This document shows positions 20,173 through 31,811 of a DNA stretch of 64,000 nucleotides, piece after piece (position 1 is the stretch's first letter; each line of letters starts with the position of its first letter). A program made the translations under genes and the position numbers. Source of the DNA: Hibiscus mutabilis (taxonomy: Eukaryota; Streptophyta; Magnoliopsida; Malvales; Malvaceae); the NCBI GenBank assembly GCA_019671005.1, contig CM033747.1, positions 22,533,188 to 22,597,187 on the forward strand, read 5' to 3'. The notes under the pieces are model-generated. The model saw only the letters and a list, made by a program, of their open reading frames with translations, was not told the origin of the DNA and did not search any database.

Positions 20173-22872
20173 CTAGGGTATTGTCGAGGCATGTGCCGCC
20201 GTGGCGACTGCTCCCAAGATTGCCGAGGAGTGCGCATCAAAGACTGCTGCGGCGTCAAGAGTTGCTGAGGCGTGTGCATCCATGGTTGCCGAGGCGTCTA
20301 GGGTTACCGAGGCGTCGAGGGTTGCCGAGGCAACTAGAATTTGTTCATCCGGGAATGCATCGCATATCTCTAGATCCGCGTCCTCCTCCCTATTGCGTTC
20401 CAAACGTGATAAGTGATCGGCCACTTGATTTTCTGTTCCTTTCCTGTCCTTAATTTCAATATCAAATTCTTGTAAAAGTAATATCCAACGAATCAAACGA
20501 GGTTTAGCATCCTTTTTAGCAAATAAGTATTTGATTGCCGAATGGTCCGTATGAACAATTACCTTTGTACCAATTAAATAGGATCGGAACTTGTCAAATG
20601 CGAAAACTACAGCTAGTAACTCTTTCTCCGTTGTTGTGTAATTCACTTGAGCACCATTAAGAGTTTTACTAGCGTAGTATATCACATGGAAGGTCTTACA
20701 TGTGCGTTGGCCTAGGACCGCTCCTACCGCGAAATCACTTGCATCACACATGAGCTCAAAAGGTAGTGTCCAATCTGGTGGAACGACAATAGGTGTCGAG
20801 GCAAGCTTTTTCTTTAGGGTTTCGAATGCTTGGGTGCAAGAATCATCAAAATAGAAGACTTTATCCTGTTCAAGCAGATTACACAAGGGTTTAGTGATTT
20901 CAGAAAAATTATGAATGAACCTCCTATAAAAACCTGCATGTCCGAGAAAACTTTGAATTCCTTTAACCAAACTTGGTGGGGGTAATCTCTCGATCACGTC
21001 CACCTTGGCTTTGTCAACTTCAATTCCCTTGGATGAAATCTTGTGGCCGAGCACTATTCCTTCATCTACCATAAAGTGGCATTTCTCCCAATTGAGGACT
21101 AAATCCGTTTCTTCGCATCTTGCTAACACCCTCTCTAAATTGCCGAGACAGCCGTCGAAGTCATTACCAAAAACCAAAAAATCATCCATGAAGATCTCAA
21201 GGAAGTCTTCGACCATGTCTGAAAAGAGTGCCATCATGCATCTTTGGAAGGTTGTCGGGGTATTACACAATCCGAACGGCATCTTTCGGAAGGCATAAGT
21301 ACCATATGGGCATGTGAAGGTTGTCTTTTCTTGATCTTCTGGTGCTATGGCAATCTGATTGTAACCTGAATAACCATCAAGAAAACAATAAAAGGGTTTA
21401 CCTGCAAGACGGTCAAGCATTTGATCAATAAAGGGTAATGGGAAGTGATCTTTCCTAGTGGCTTTGTTTAGCTTTCGATAGTCCATACAAACCCTCCAAC
21501 CGGTCATAGTCCTGGTTGGGATAAGTTCATTATTTTCATTGCTTACCACTGTTATTCCTCCATTTTTCGGTACACATTGTACCATACTTACCCACGTACT
21601 ATCGGAGATAGGGTATATAATGCCGGCGTCAAGCCACTTGAAGATTTCTTTCATTACAACCCCTTTCATGGCATGATTCAGTCTCCTTTGGGCCTCAATT
21701 GAAGGTTTGTGATCATCTTCCAACAAGATCTTGTGCATGCACACCGCCGGGCTAATTCCCTTCAAGTCGGCAATTGTCCACCCTATTGCCTTTTTGTGTA
21801 GCTTCAACATCTTGATCAGCTTCTTTTCCTGCTCAGGCTGTAACTTAGAAGAAATAATTACAGGCAATGTATTATCAGTCCCTAAGTATACATATTTTAG
21901 TTGCTCTGGCAATTGTTTCAACTCAAGAATTGGTGGTTGTTCAATAGAGGGTTTTTCGATCTTACCTTCCTTACCTGAGTAGTCCAGTGGTTCAAAGTAT
22001 GTACCTGGTCGGTTGACTAGCCAATTTGCCTCTTCTGGTTGTTCCTCATCGACCGGTTCTTCATACTCCTCATGTTCCTCTTGGTCGGCAATGTAGTTGC
22101 CGAGGCAACTAAATTCCTCATCGAAATTAAACTCTGTCGTGGCATGAAGTAGTTGGCATTCTTCTGGATCATCGACATGCCTTAGTGTTTGGAACACATT
22201 TAGTTTAACTTGCTGGTCATTCACCCTCATTGTGAGTTCTCCCTTTTCAACATCAATCAAGGTTCTCCCTGTTGCTAGGAATGGTCTCCCGAGAATGATG
22301 GGTACATGCTCATCTGCTTCACAATCCAAAACAATAAAGTCAGCAGGAAAAATAAATTTATCGACTTTTACCAGTATGTCTTCGATTTTTCCCTCTGGAT
22401 GCACATAGGATCTGTCGGCTAGCTGCAGCATGACTGTTGTAGGTCTTGCCTTCCCGATTCCTAGTTTTTGGAAAACTGATTTAGGCATCAAGTTTATGCT
22501 AGCCCCAAGGTTGCATAATGCTTTCCCGACATAGTGATTTCCAATGGAACAGGGTATTGTGAAACTTCCGAGATCCTTCAACTTAGGTGGCATACGATTG
22601 TGCAACATTGCCATGCATCCCTCTGTCGCGGCAACTGTTTCAAACTCTCCTAGCCTTGTTCTCTTGGACACAATGTCTTTAAGAAACTTGGCATAGTTTG
22701 GCATTTGTTCAATTGCTTCCACCAATGGCAAGTTGATGTGGACTTGCTTTAGGATATCAAGAAACTTCTTGAATTGGTATTCTTGCTTTTGTCGCTTCAA
22801 CCTTTGTGGGAATGGTGGTGGAAGTCGGATATCTTCGATCCTTTCATTGGTTTGAAACCTGATTGACGGCAT
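20173..22872 (-). CDS. pol: E3 protease-RT-RNase H frame (899 aa, protease active site changed)
   Basis: One open frame from MPSIRFQTNERIEDI. Protease: NLGAS instead of DLGAS (Asn codon 22510-22512) and ILGRPFLATGR. RT: GWRVCMDYRKLNKATRKDHFPLPF, QIAIAPEDQEKTTF, FGLCNTPTTFQ and intact FMDD. RNase H: ELMCDASDF, EKELLAVVFAFDKF and HTDHSAIKYLF. It then enters the DHLSRLE block and an ASAT-type linker (about 20190-20345), and ends at the TAG in the pre-integrase block. With gag frameshifted upstream it is cut off from its normal polyprotein start. The Asn would inactivate a retropepsin. Confidence 0.88.
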   Translation of the reverse strand: MPSIRFQTNERIEDIRLPPPFPQRLKRQKQEYQFKKFLDILKQVHINLPLVEAIEQMPNYAKFLKDIVSKRTRLGEFETVAATEGCMAMLHNRMPPKLKDLGSFTIPCSIGNHYVGKALCNLGASINLMPKSVFQKLGIGKARPTTVMLQLADRSYVHPEGKIEDILVKVDKFIFPADFIVLDCEADEHVPIILGRPFLATGRTLIDVEKGELTMRVNDQQVKLNVFQTLRHVDDPEECQLLHATTEFNFDEEFSCLGNYIADQEEHEEYEEPVDEEQPEEANWLVNRPGTYFEPLDYSGKEGKIEKPSIEQPPILELKQLPEQLKYVYLGTDNTLPVIISSKLQPEQEKKLIKMLKLHKKAIGWTIADLKGISPAVCMHKILLEDDHKPSIEAQRRLNHAMKGVVMKEIFKWLDAGIIYPISDSTWVSMVQCVPKNGGITVVSNENNELIPTRTMTGWRVCMDYRKLNKATRKDHFPLPFIDQMLDRLAGKPFYCFLDGYSGYNQIAIAPEDQEKTTFTCPYGTYAFRKMPFGLCNTPTTFQRCMMALFSDMVEDFLEIFMDDFLVFGNDFDGCLGNLERVLARCEETDLVLNWEKCHFMVDEGIVLGHKISSKGIEVDKAKVDVIERLPPPSLVKGIQSFLGHAGFYRRFIHNFSEITKPLCNLLEQDKVFYFDDSCTQAFETLKKKLASTPIVVPPDWTLPFELMCDASDFAVGAVLGQRTCKTFHVIYYASKTLNGAQVNYTTTEKELLAVVFAFDKFRSYLIGTKVIVHTDHSAIKYLFAKKDAKPRLIRWILLLQEFDIEIKDRKGTENQVADHLSRLERNREEDADLEICDAFPDEQILVASATLDASVTLDASATMDAHASATLDAAAVFDAHSSAILGAVATAAHASTIP

Positions 22873-24557
22873 TGCCGGGACATCTGGAGTTGCTGAGGCA
22901 TTATCAACTGGGGTTGCCGAGGCATGCTTATCACAAGTTGCCGAGGCGTCTATATCGTGGGTTGCCGAGGCATGCTTATTGTCGGTTGCCGCGGCAATTC
23001 CTGGTTCAGCATCTGAGGCTTTGCCGCTAGGTTCGTCTTGATCTTTTTGTGGAGTTTTGTTTGATGAGCGGGTTTGAGCCTCTCTAAGTTGTTGGCCACT
23101 TCTAGTGGTGATCGCCTTACATTGCTCATGGCCAGTTCCTCTTACGACTTCAGTATCGCTAGGTAAACCTCCTTGTGGTCTAGTATTCAGATTTGAGCAA
23201 ACTGTCCGACTTGATTTTCCAATGATTTGATTGCCGCCTCTTGGTTTTGCAATCTCATCTCGGTCCTGTTAATAAAAGCATCAGTTCTTTTTATGAAATT
23301 ACTATTCTCAGCCATATAAGATTCAGTTTTCATCATAAAAGCATTTAGAGAATTTTCCAAAGAACTAGATGTTGTCGATTGTTGCTGCGGCATCTGTTGC
23401 CGTGGCATATTTTGCTGGAATCCCGATGCTTGTGCATTCTGATTGTTCTGGTTTAGAGCATTGTTGGGATTACTCCATGAAAAACTTGGGTGCTTCTTCC
23501 AAGCTGGATTGTATGTATTGGACATCATGTTATTGCTCCGATTGTAATTCCCCACATAGAAGCTGGATTCCGGATTCTGCATACATTCAGAAGAATTATG
23601 GTTATCACCACATAACTCACAAAAAGAATCCATTACCTTGACTTCATGTGTGTTGTTTGGTTTTTCATGTTCTAGACCATCTTGGTTAAAGTGGCCAATT
23701 GTGCCGAAATTGAACCTGATGATCCTAGTTCATGTATTGTGGCTTGGCGTCTAACTCCTCCTCTTCTAGTAGATGGGAATTGATAGTCATTCTTGGCCAG
23801 CCTGTTTAAAATTTGCATCGCTTCCTCCGACGACTTATCTAGGAGTATGCCGTTTGCCGAGGCATCTAGCATCATCCTTGTTGGTGTATTCACGGCGTTG
23901 TAAAACATTGTTACTTGAGTCCACACCGGGAATCCATGTAGGGGGCATTTGTGTAGAAGTTCTCTATATCGCTCCCAAGCCTCGTACATGGATTCATCAT
24001 CTGCAAGAAGTAATGTCGTTACGAAGCTTATCAGTCAAATTTGTAGGATTAAATCTAGCAAGGAAATCACGACAAAGATCACTCCAAGATGCTATGGATC
24101 CGGCAGGAATGCTATTCAACCATGCTTTCGCCCCATCCCTCAGTGAATAGGGGAATAATCTTAATCGTAGGACATCGGGGGTGACTCCGTGTATCTTGAA
24201 CGAGTTGCAAATCTCGAGGAAAGATTTCAGATGTTGTCGTGCATCTTCAGTTGCTGAGCCGCCAAATTGACCTATTGTGTTGATCATATTAAACATTACC
24301 GGTTTCAACTCAAAGTGGTCGGCTTCAATTTCAGGTGCGACAACTCCTGGGTTAAGTCCATCAAGATCTTCTTCAAGATAGTCTCGAATAGTTCTGTTTC
24401 GTGCAAGAATAACTCCTCCTCCTGCTCGAACATCTTGATTCATATTGCCATCTTGATTTGCCATTGCATCTCTTATCCTTCGTCTAAGTCTTTGTAAGGT
24501 TCGTTCGATTTCTGGATCAAAGGGATATTCTAGTGAAGTCGGTCTCGCCCTGGTCAT
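22873..24557 (-). pseudogene. gag: E3 gag (three frameshifts)
   Basis: Starts MTRARPTSLEYPFDPEIE at 24557. The capsid region (AWLNSIPAGSIASWSDLCRDF, YEAWERYRELLHKCPLHGF) and zinc knuckle CELCGDNHNSSEC are recognisable. Relative to E4 there is a loss of about 7 nt near 24003 (within the SFRQ region), a 1-nt loss near 23668 and a 1-nt loss near 23195. The last part, 23180-22873, holds several palindrome-containing Ala/Thr repeats leading into the protease frame. Confidence 0.88.
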
Positions 24558-24655
24558 ATACCAATGCAAAACCAAAGTTTGTTAGCCCTTTGAATTTTAA
24601 ACAAGAAAAATAAAAAGAAAGTGCAAGAAAATAAAAACAAAGTCGCTATTGCCAA

Positions 24656-24673
24656 TCCCCGGCAACAGCGCCA
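24656..24673 (-). other. E3 primer binding site (tRNA-Asp type)
   Basis: Minus strand TGGCGCTGTTGCCGGGGA, one base from the tRNA-Asp complement, six bases from the LTR. Confidence 0.88.
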
Positions 24674-24679
24674 AAAACT

Positions 24680-26225
24680 TGTTGCGCGTAATAAGTGCTA
24701 CGCAAATGTGCAAGTATACACGTCGCAAGTTATAGTATAAAAGATATCGTCTCCATAGGGATTGGTGCTACTTCAAGAATCTAGTCTCTTGCACTGTAAA
24801 AGTAAAAACACAAGGATTATAGGAGTTTAACTAATGACTAATCTAGAAAGCAATAAAGTAAAAGAAAAGATGAATTCAAATGAGAGAGAGATAGGCCAGG
24901 TTATCGTGAGTTGAGGTGTGATAGCCGATTGGATCGTTTTGGTAAAAGAGTGCACGGGCAACTCAGTTGCCGTGGCAACTTGCACAACGGGGTTGCCTTG
25001 GCAACTAATCGATGGTTGCCTGGGCAACTACTTGGGCTTCTGGGCAGCAACCTTCATGGTTCGGCAGAGCGTTCTTCAATGGTTTCTTCTTATCCCTAAG
25101 TCGAAACTCTAGCTACTTGTGCATGCCTTGATAATACATCCCTGCGTGAATCAAGGGTGAACAACAACCAATCTTGCGCTCCTCTTAGCCGTTGAAATCC
25201 TTAACTTATTCCTAAGCCGGATTAATCTTCACCATCATTCGATTGAATAAAGATCGTATTCATTCGTTTCTTGAATCTAACTCTCCTGATATTAGATAAA
25301 TAGATGAAATCACGAGATCCTCTCCCAATTCACTCGCAAACAAGAATAAGAACCAAGAATGAATAAACCTTGAAATAGAAAAGTGCAAACTCTTATTACC
25401 TAAACAAAAATCAATAGTTTTTCACAACCACAAAACACAATAACCATAGCCAACTAGATTTAGTTCATGGCTAGGTTCCAAAGAAACACAAGATAAACAA
25501 TCCCTAGCATGAACCCAATCGAACAAGAAAGAAAAGGATGAAGGAGGAGGCTTGTCGAAATCCTCCTTGCCCTTGATGCTTGTCGAAAATTCTCTCCTCT
25601 TGCCCTACTTGGACTTGTCAAAATTTCCCTCTTGCTCTCTCTTCAAGTTGTCGAAATCTCCTTGCTATTTATAGGGCTAGGCCAAAGTCCTTCTTTGAGG
25701 AGGAGTTTGAGTTGGAATTAAATTATCTTTAAAGAATATAATTCTTTATTATAATTTTATTCCTATTAGAACTTCTCCTATCTTCTTGAAATTTAATTCT
25801 TCTTTAATCTCTGCATGGCAATCAAATTCCTTTGGGCTTGGGCCTTGCTCCATGTCATATTGGGCTTGTAAAGTCATTAATTTTGACATCCCTATTGCAT
25901 TTTCTCTTTGTCGACAATTGCCATGGAAACTGGCTCGGCGTCTCCTTCATGCATTGCCCTGGCAACTAGCTCGGCATATCCTTCATGCATTGCCCTGGCA
26001 ACTAGCTAGGCATTGCTTTGGCAAGTGATCCTGCACATGCACACACAAAGCACACCAAAGCATAATCTTTTCCACAAAAACTACCAAGTTATGTAATCAA
26101 GCTCAACGATGGAAGGAAACATGGATTAATGCATGAATGGCTAACTATGCAACTAATATGAGCCTAAGTCTAACAATAATATGAGTAAAAAGGGTAAGAA
26201 AAATAGTACTTTTGAACACTTATCA
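24680..26225 (-). repeat. E3 5' LTR
   Basis: 1546 bp from TGTTGCGCGTAATAAG to CACTTATCA on the plus strand. TATA box (minus) at 25666-25673. Type B U5. Near-identical by eye to 14513-16052. Confidence 0.95.
25666..25673 (-). promoter_or_regulatory. E3 LTR TATA box
   Basis: TATAAATA on the minus strand within CTAGCCCTATAAATAGC. Same location as in E2. Confidence 0.7.
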
Positions 26226-26230
26226 GAGAG

Positions 26231-27184
26231 CAAGAAGAGAGGATTTTCGACAACTCCAAAGGGCAAGAATGAAGAGATTTCGACAAGATAGCAAGGAGGG
26301 AGAGAGTTCGATTTCTTCTTCTTCTTTGCTTCTATTAGATTCATGGTTTGGGATTATTCTTTGTATATCTTTTGAACCCAACCGTGAACTAACTTGATTG
26401 GTTGGGGTTATTGTGTTTTGTTGTTGTGAAAAACAATTGGATTTTGTTTAGGTAATAAGAGTTTGCACTTTCAATTCAAGGTTTACTCATTCTTGGTTCT
26501 TATTCTTGTTGCGAGTGAATTGGGAGAGGATCTCGTAACTTCATCTATTTATCTAATATCGGGAGAGTTAGATTCAAGAAACGAATGAGTATGGTCTTTA
26601 TTCAATCTATTGATGGTGAAGATTAATCCGGCTTAGGAATAAGTTAAGGATTTCAACGGCTAAGAGGAGCACAATATTGGTTGTTGTTCACCCTTGATTC
26701 ACGCAGGGATGTATTATCAAGGCATGCACAAGTAGCTAGAGTTTCGACTTAGGGATAAGAAGAAACCATTGAAGAACGCTCTGCCGAACCTTGAAGTTGC
26801 TGCCCGTAAGCCCAAGTAGTTGCCCACTAGTTGCCCGGACAACCATCGATTAGTTGCCAAGACAACCTCACAAGTTGCCACGGCAACAATCGAGTTGCCC
26901 TTGCACTCTTTTACCAAGATGATCCAATCGGCTATCACACCTCAACTCACGATAACCTGGCCTATTCTCTCTTTTTCTTTAATCTATTCTTTTAGTTTAT
27001 TGCTTTTACTTTTCTCGTTAATTAAAACCTCTATTATTAATTGTGTTTTTACTTTTCACAGTGCTGTAACTTAAGCAAAGTGGCCCAAACCAATCCTTGT
27101 GGAGACGATACTCGATACTCATATCACTTTATTACTTGCGATGTGTATACTTGCACAATTGCGTAGCACTTATCACACACAACA
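26231..27184 (+). repeat. E2 3' LTR, second part
   Basis: Continues the E2 LTR after E3 (GCAAGAAGAGAGG onward) and ends CACACACAACA. Type A U5. 954 bp against 958 bp in the 5' LTR. Confidence 0.95.
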
Positions 27185-27189
27185 CTCAT

Positions 27190-27885
27190 TCTTGGTTTTT
27201 ATTCTTGTTTGCGAGTGAATTAGGAGAAGATCTCGTAACTCTATCTATTTATCTAATATCGAGAGAGTTAGATTCAAGAAACAAATGAGTATGGTCTTTA
27301 TTCAATCTATTGATGGTGAAGATTAATCCGGCTTAGGAATAAGTTAAAGATTTCAACGGTTAAGAGGAGCGCAAGATTGATTGTTGTTCGCCCTTGATTC
27401 ACGCAAGGATGTATTGTCAAGGCATGCAAAATTAGCTAGAGTTTCAACTTAGGGATAAGAAGAAACCATTGAAGAACGCTTCGCTGAACCTTGAAGTTGC
27501 TGCCCAGCCACCCAAACAGTTGCCCAGCTAGTTTCCCAGGCAACCGTCGATTAGTTGCCATGGCAACCCCGCTGCACAAGTTGCCACGACAACTGAGTTG
27601 CCCTTGCACCTTTTTACCAAGACGATCCAATTGGCTATCACTCATCAACTCACGATAACCTGGCCTATTCTCTCTCATTTGATTACATCTTTTTTTACTT
27701 ATTTGCTTTCTAGTTTAGTTGTTAGTTAAAACTCCTACAATTTTCTACTTGTGTTCTTTTACTTTTTACAGTGCAAGAGATTAGATTCTTGAAGTGGCAC
27801 CAATCCATGTGGAGACGATATCTTTTATACTATAACTTGCGACGTGTACACTTGCACAATTGCGAAGCACTTATTACTCGCAACA
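27190..27885 (+). repeat. E1 3' LTR, second part
   Basis: Resumes at TCTTGGTTTTTATTCTTG after the CTCAT duplication and ends CTCGCAACA. Type B U5 (GAGATTAGATTCTTGAAGTG). Total E1 LTR length is about 1531 bp. Confidence 0.93.
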
Positions 27886-28272
27886 ACCATGCATTGTAAA
27901 AACACCGTGCATATCAATCATAACATTTATATGTTTTATCTTGTTTATTAAAATTATCGATGTGAACCAACGAACTTTGTTACCTACGAAGGGGTCAAGG
28001 GGCGGATCATGATCAACGATCATCACCCCATAATCAACACATTAACAGTTAACGTGTGATTTATCAAATCCTAAATAGTAACCACTGTGATGATTAACGA
28101 TTAACCATCAATTTACAGGAACCACATTAAATAGGATTAACATAATAATCGTGATTAAACAGATTTATTTGCACAAGCATCATATATTTGTTAAAATAAA
28201 TTGACAAATATATATGCATCTAATATAAACGCATCAAACAAGTATTTAACCCTATTTTGTATCGCACAAGTG
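27886..28272 (-). mobile_element. Ty1/copia leader fragment
   Basis: No ORF. It lies just 3' (minus strand) of a copia PBS and is AT-rich, as expected of the untranslated leader of the element whose LTR is 28285-29784. It is cut at 27886 by the end of E1. Confidence 0.6.
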
Positions 28273-28284
28273 GCTCTGATACCA
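28273..28284 (-). other. Ty1/copia primer binding site (initiator tRNA-Met)
   Basis: Minus strand TGGTATCAGAGC, the standard copia PBS complementary to initiator tRNA-Met. Confidence 0.85.
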
Positions 28285-29784
28285 CAGTAGGGACCGCTGG
28301 TACACCCCATGGCGCGACGAAAAAAATATTTCGGCGATCTCACCAGTGATTCATGTACGATTAATCAAAATCAGGAAGAAGGATGCAGAAAAACTACCTT
28401 AGTTCGTTTGTAAAGAGGTAGAAGAGAACGGAGATGCAAGCACGATCACTCATTTTGAATCCTTAGTCGCAACGAAAACGTCCTGACCTTTACTCAGTTC
28501 ACCCGGTTGCATGCAAATAATTTTCTTCTCTAAACTGTTCAGAGAGTTTTGCACAAGCATAAGTGGCTGCTAGACCCTTATGTTCCTTTTATAATGCAAA
28601 TAACCCTAATTCAACTTGAATTAGAGTTGTTGACTATTTCTGAATTTCATGCATTAAAGAGTTATAATTATATTTAATTACTCTCCTTTAATGCTTATCC
28701 TTTAAATTCTGAATAATTTAAATTCTATATATATCAAATATATATAAACTTTAAATTCAAATAATCAAAATCTATATATATCAAAATATACATAAATTTT
28801 AATTATATCTTCATTTATGTACAACAACTTTGTACGTGTATTATTCGTTTAACATTTGCTTGATCAAACCATAGGGTGTGACCCTGTAGGTTCTTGTAAC
28901 ATTAGTAGTAAGTATTAGAACAATTCTAATATTACAAATAATAAGTGACGTCTAGCAATGTATCATTGTCACCTAAGTTACAAGAAGTCATGATTCGACA
29001 TAACCTCTATGTGATTAACTCTCTTTCTTGCATTACATCCTTTTGTCCTTTATATCTAGATTGGACACAAGTCATGGAATAGTCACACTTGTATAGTCCA
29101 TCTAATGTTTCTTGATATCTTGAGTAGACTATAACAAACAAATAATTTATGATATCTCATATAAGCTTATTCGAGCATGGCCATGTGTTTCTAGTCTCAC
29201 TCGATCAAGTGGCATGTGATATTACTCCTATTATGTAGGAGGGACAAATCCTATGTTGATCACCTAAATCTCACTACATATATTGTGGCAATTCCAATAT
29301 CAGTCTTTATGATGCAACCAGTTACGACACACTTTTAATTGTATCAAAACATGAGACTATAGATGTTGAGATAATAATGATCTCAAGTCTGAGGATCATA
29401 CAATTAGTCATCACTATGAACATGTTTGTGACTGCCACATAATAATCCAAGAAACATGCTCATAGCGGGTCATTCTAGTATGTTGTTCTCTAAAACATAC
29501 TCACGTACTGCTTTTGACATCTCCATGGCAATGACAACACTTTGCCATCAATCAGCTACACAATAGCCTTTAATGTATTATCGTTGTCCAAGCCTACGAT
29601 AATACTTGGCTATGGACCTTTTAAGAATAATCATATTATTCTATGGACTTTATTATCATACAGCTTATATATAAGAACACATAAATATAACTGAAAATAA
29701 TAAATGGCAATGCCTTAATAGAACTGGTAAAGTAAGTATGTGGTTACAATCATCTCATGATTGGTCTTTGGGCATACTCTAACA
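28285..29784 (-). repeat. Ty1/copia 5' LTR
   Basis: On the minus strand it starts TGTTAGAGTATGCCCAAAG at 29784 and ends by the PBS near 28285, about 1500 bp. No ORF of note. The start sequence resembles that of many plant copia LTRs. The remaining copia body should lie to the left beyond E1, outside the window. Confidence 0.75.
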
Positions 29785-30225
29785 CGTACTGCTTTCTTGA
29801 GAGTAACAAGGATTCATCCATACTTCTCAATCTATCTTGCGTGTCCTTGAACTGTTGATTACTACACTCTCATGGTGATGCCCCTAGGCTGTCGTGCGCT
29901 CGTTCCTGTCGCATTAAACCATAGAGAGGTTGGTCCCAGAATTGTTGTCTAAAGTTCTGCTAAAATTGTTGCAATTGTTGCATGGTTGGTGGCACCGACA
30001 GGTCTGCTGTCGGATCGAGATCCTCTGCGTAAATTTCACTCCCGTCAACTGGTAGATCTCCGCCCATTTTAGAGAATCTAAAAAACCTGGAAAAGATGGG
30101 GGAAATTTTGGAGGCTCTAAAAAAGAAACGAAAGTCACGTGTTCGATCCATGTTCACTGCATCAATTATTGAGCGAGAAAGTGAACAAGAGTCAAAGATA
30201 ACGGTCTGATGATGGTTATGGTAGC
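29785..30225 (-). pseudogene. Old gag-like fragment (minus strand)
   Basis: A minus-strand frame reads MGGDLPVDGSEIYAEDLDPT, then Gln-rich sequence (TMQQLQQF-stop-QNFRQQFWDQP). Further stops follow. The N-terminal acidic/Gln-rich composition is like the start of a plant Ty3/gypsy gag or a similar protein, but I cannot assign it. The copia element inserted at its downstream end (29784) and E4 at its upstream end (30225). Its upstream continuation is at 48161. Confidence 0.35.
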
Positions 30226-31773
30226 TGTTGCACGTAATAAGTGCTACGCAATTGTGCAAGTATACACGTTGCAAGTTATAGTATAAAAGATATCATCTCC
30301 ACAGGGATTGATTCCACTTCAAGAATCTAGTCTCTTGCACTGTAAAAAGTAAAAACACAAATAGAAGATTATAGGAGTTTAACTAATAACTAAACTAGAA
30401 GACAATAAAGTAAAAGAATAAATGAGATCAAGTGAGAGAGATAGGCCAGGTTATCGTGAGTTGAGGTGTGATAGCCGATTGGATCGTCTTGGTAAAAGAG
30501 TGCACGAGCAACTCAGTTGCCGTGGCAACTTGCACAACGGGGATGCCTTGGCAACTAATCGATGGTTGCCTGGGCGACTAGTTGGGCAACTACTTGGGCG
30601 TCTGGGCAGCAACCTTCAAGGTTCGGCAGAGCGTTCTTCAACGGTTTCTTCTTATCCCTAAGTCAAAACTCTAGCTCCTTGTGCATGCCTTGATAATACA
30701 TCCCTGCGTGAATCAAGGGTGAACAACAACCAATCTTGCGCTCCTCTTAGCCGTTGAAATCCTTAACTTATTCGTAAGCCGGATTAATAGATAAATAGAT
30801 AAATAGAAAAGTTACGATAACTTATTACCTAAACAAAATCCAATAGTTTCTTGAATCTAACTCTCCCGATATTAGATAAATAGATGAAGTTACGAGATCC
30901 TCTCCCAATTCACTCGCAAACAAGAATAAGAACCAAGAATGAATAAACCTTGAATAGAAAAGTGCAAACTCTTATTACCTAAACAAAATCTAATAGTTTC
31001 TCACAACCACAAAACACAATAACCATAGCCAAATAGATTTAGTTCATGGCCAGGTTCCAAAGAAACACAAGATAAATAATCCCTAGCATGAACCTAATTG
31101 AACAAGAAAGAAAAAGATGGAGAATTGAAGCTTGTCGAAATCTCCTTGCCCTAGAAGCTTATCGAAAATTCTCTCATCTTGCCCTCTTTTTGAAAGTTGA
31201 CGATATGGCCTCTTATTTATAGGGCTAGGTCAAAGTCCTTCTTTGAGGCGGAAGTTAAGTTGGAATTAAATTATCTTTAAAGAATATAATTCTTTATTAT
31301 AATTATATTCCTACTAGAACTTCTCCTATCTTCTTGGAATTTAATTCTTCTTTAATCTCTTCTTGGAAATCAAATTCCTTTGGGATTTAGCTTTGCTCCA
31401 CGTCATCTTGGGCTTGTCTAGTCATCAATTTCGACTGCCATATCACCTTTGTTCTTTGTCGACAATTGCCCTGGCAACTGGCTCGACGTCTCCTTCATGC
31501 ATTGCCCTGGCAACTAGCTCGACATCTCCTTTATGTATTGCCCTGACAACTAGCTCTAGCCTTGCTTTGGCAAATGATCCTGCACATACACACAAAACAC
31601 ACAAAAGCAACACCTTTTCCCACAAAAACTACCAAGTTATGTAATCAAGCTCAACGATGGAAGGAAACATGAATTAATGCATGAATGGCTAATTATGCAA
31701 CTAATATGAGCCTAATTCTAACAATAATATGAGTAAAAAGGGTAAGAAAAATAGTACTTTTGAACACTTATCA
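30226..31773 (-). repeat. E4 3' LTR
   Basis: 1548 bp, TGTTGCACGTAATAAG to CACTTATCA on the plus strand, type B U5. At about 30786-30853 the normal sequence is replaced by a copy of a stretch found again at about 30950-31000 (TTATTACCTAAACAAAATC), suggesting a template switch. Confidence 0.93.
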
Positions 31774-31811
31774 CACCCCCAAACTCGAACTATTGCTTGT
31801 CCTCAAGCAAT
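31774..31811 (-). other. E4 polypurine tract with AGGA hairpin
   Basis: Perfect 8-bp hairpin at 31792-31811, then TTCGAGTTTGGGGGTG on the minus strand, touching the LTR. Confidence 0.9.

Larger units (their letters stand above)
14513..26225 (-). mobile_element. E3: Athila-like autonomous-type element, youngest of the nest
   Basis: 11713 bp, minus strand. LTRs of 1540 and 1546 bp, tRNA-Asp PBS, complete gag-pol order, third ORF, PPT and 5-bp duplication GAGAG (14508-14512, 26226-26230). Its two LTRs look nearly identical by eye and it lies inside E2, so it is the latest insertion of this nest. Gag has three frameshifts, pol has a stop, and two catalytic residues are changed. Confidence 0.95.
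9493..27184 (+). mobile_element. E2: non-autonomous Athila-family element, carrying nested E3
   Basis: TG...CA ends, a 5-bp target duplication CTCAT (9488-9492, 27185-27189), two LTRs, PBS, a gag-like ORF, 3' UTR and PPT. Without E3 the element is 5974 bp. It has no usable RT, RNase H or integrase. Its 3' LTR is interrupted by E3 at 14512. It lies in the same orientation as its host E1. Confidence 0.93.
1..27885 (+). mobile_element. E1: Athila-like Ty3/gypsy element, autonomous type, 5' end outside window, split by nested E2/E3
   Basis: The order gag, protease, RT, RNase H, integrase, third ORF, 3' UTR, polypurine tract and 3' LTR is seen from 1 to 9492, and the LTR resumes at 27190 after the nested elements. 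The window begins a few bases before the gag start. By comparison with E3, whose leader is about 120 nt long, the PBS and 5' LTR should lie just left of base 1. The 3' LTR ends in CGCAACA at 27885. The following ACCAT would be the target duplication, but its partner is outside the window. Many stop codons and frameshifts show this is an old, inactive copy. Confidence 0.9.

Noticed and set aside
29513..29795. CGTACTGCTTT present in the copia LTR (29513) and just outside it (29785), as a possible target duplication or recombination trace
   Set aside because: The inner copy is not at an LTR edge, so it cannot be a target duplication. A single 11-12 nt match may be chance.
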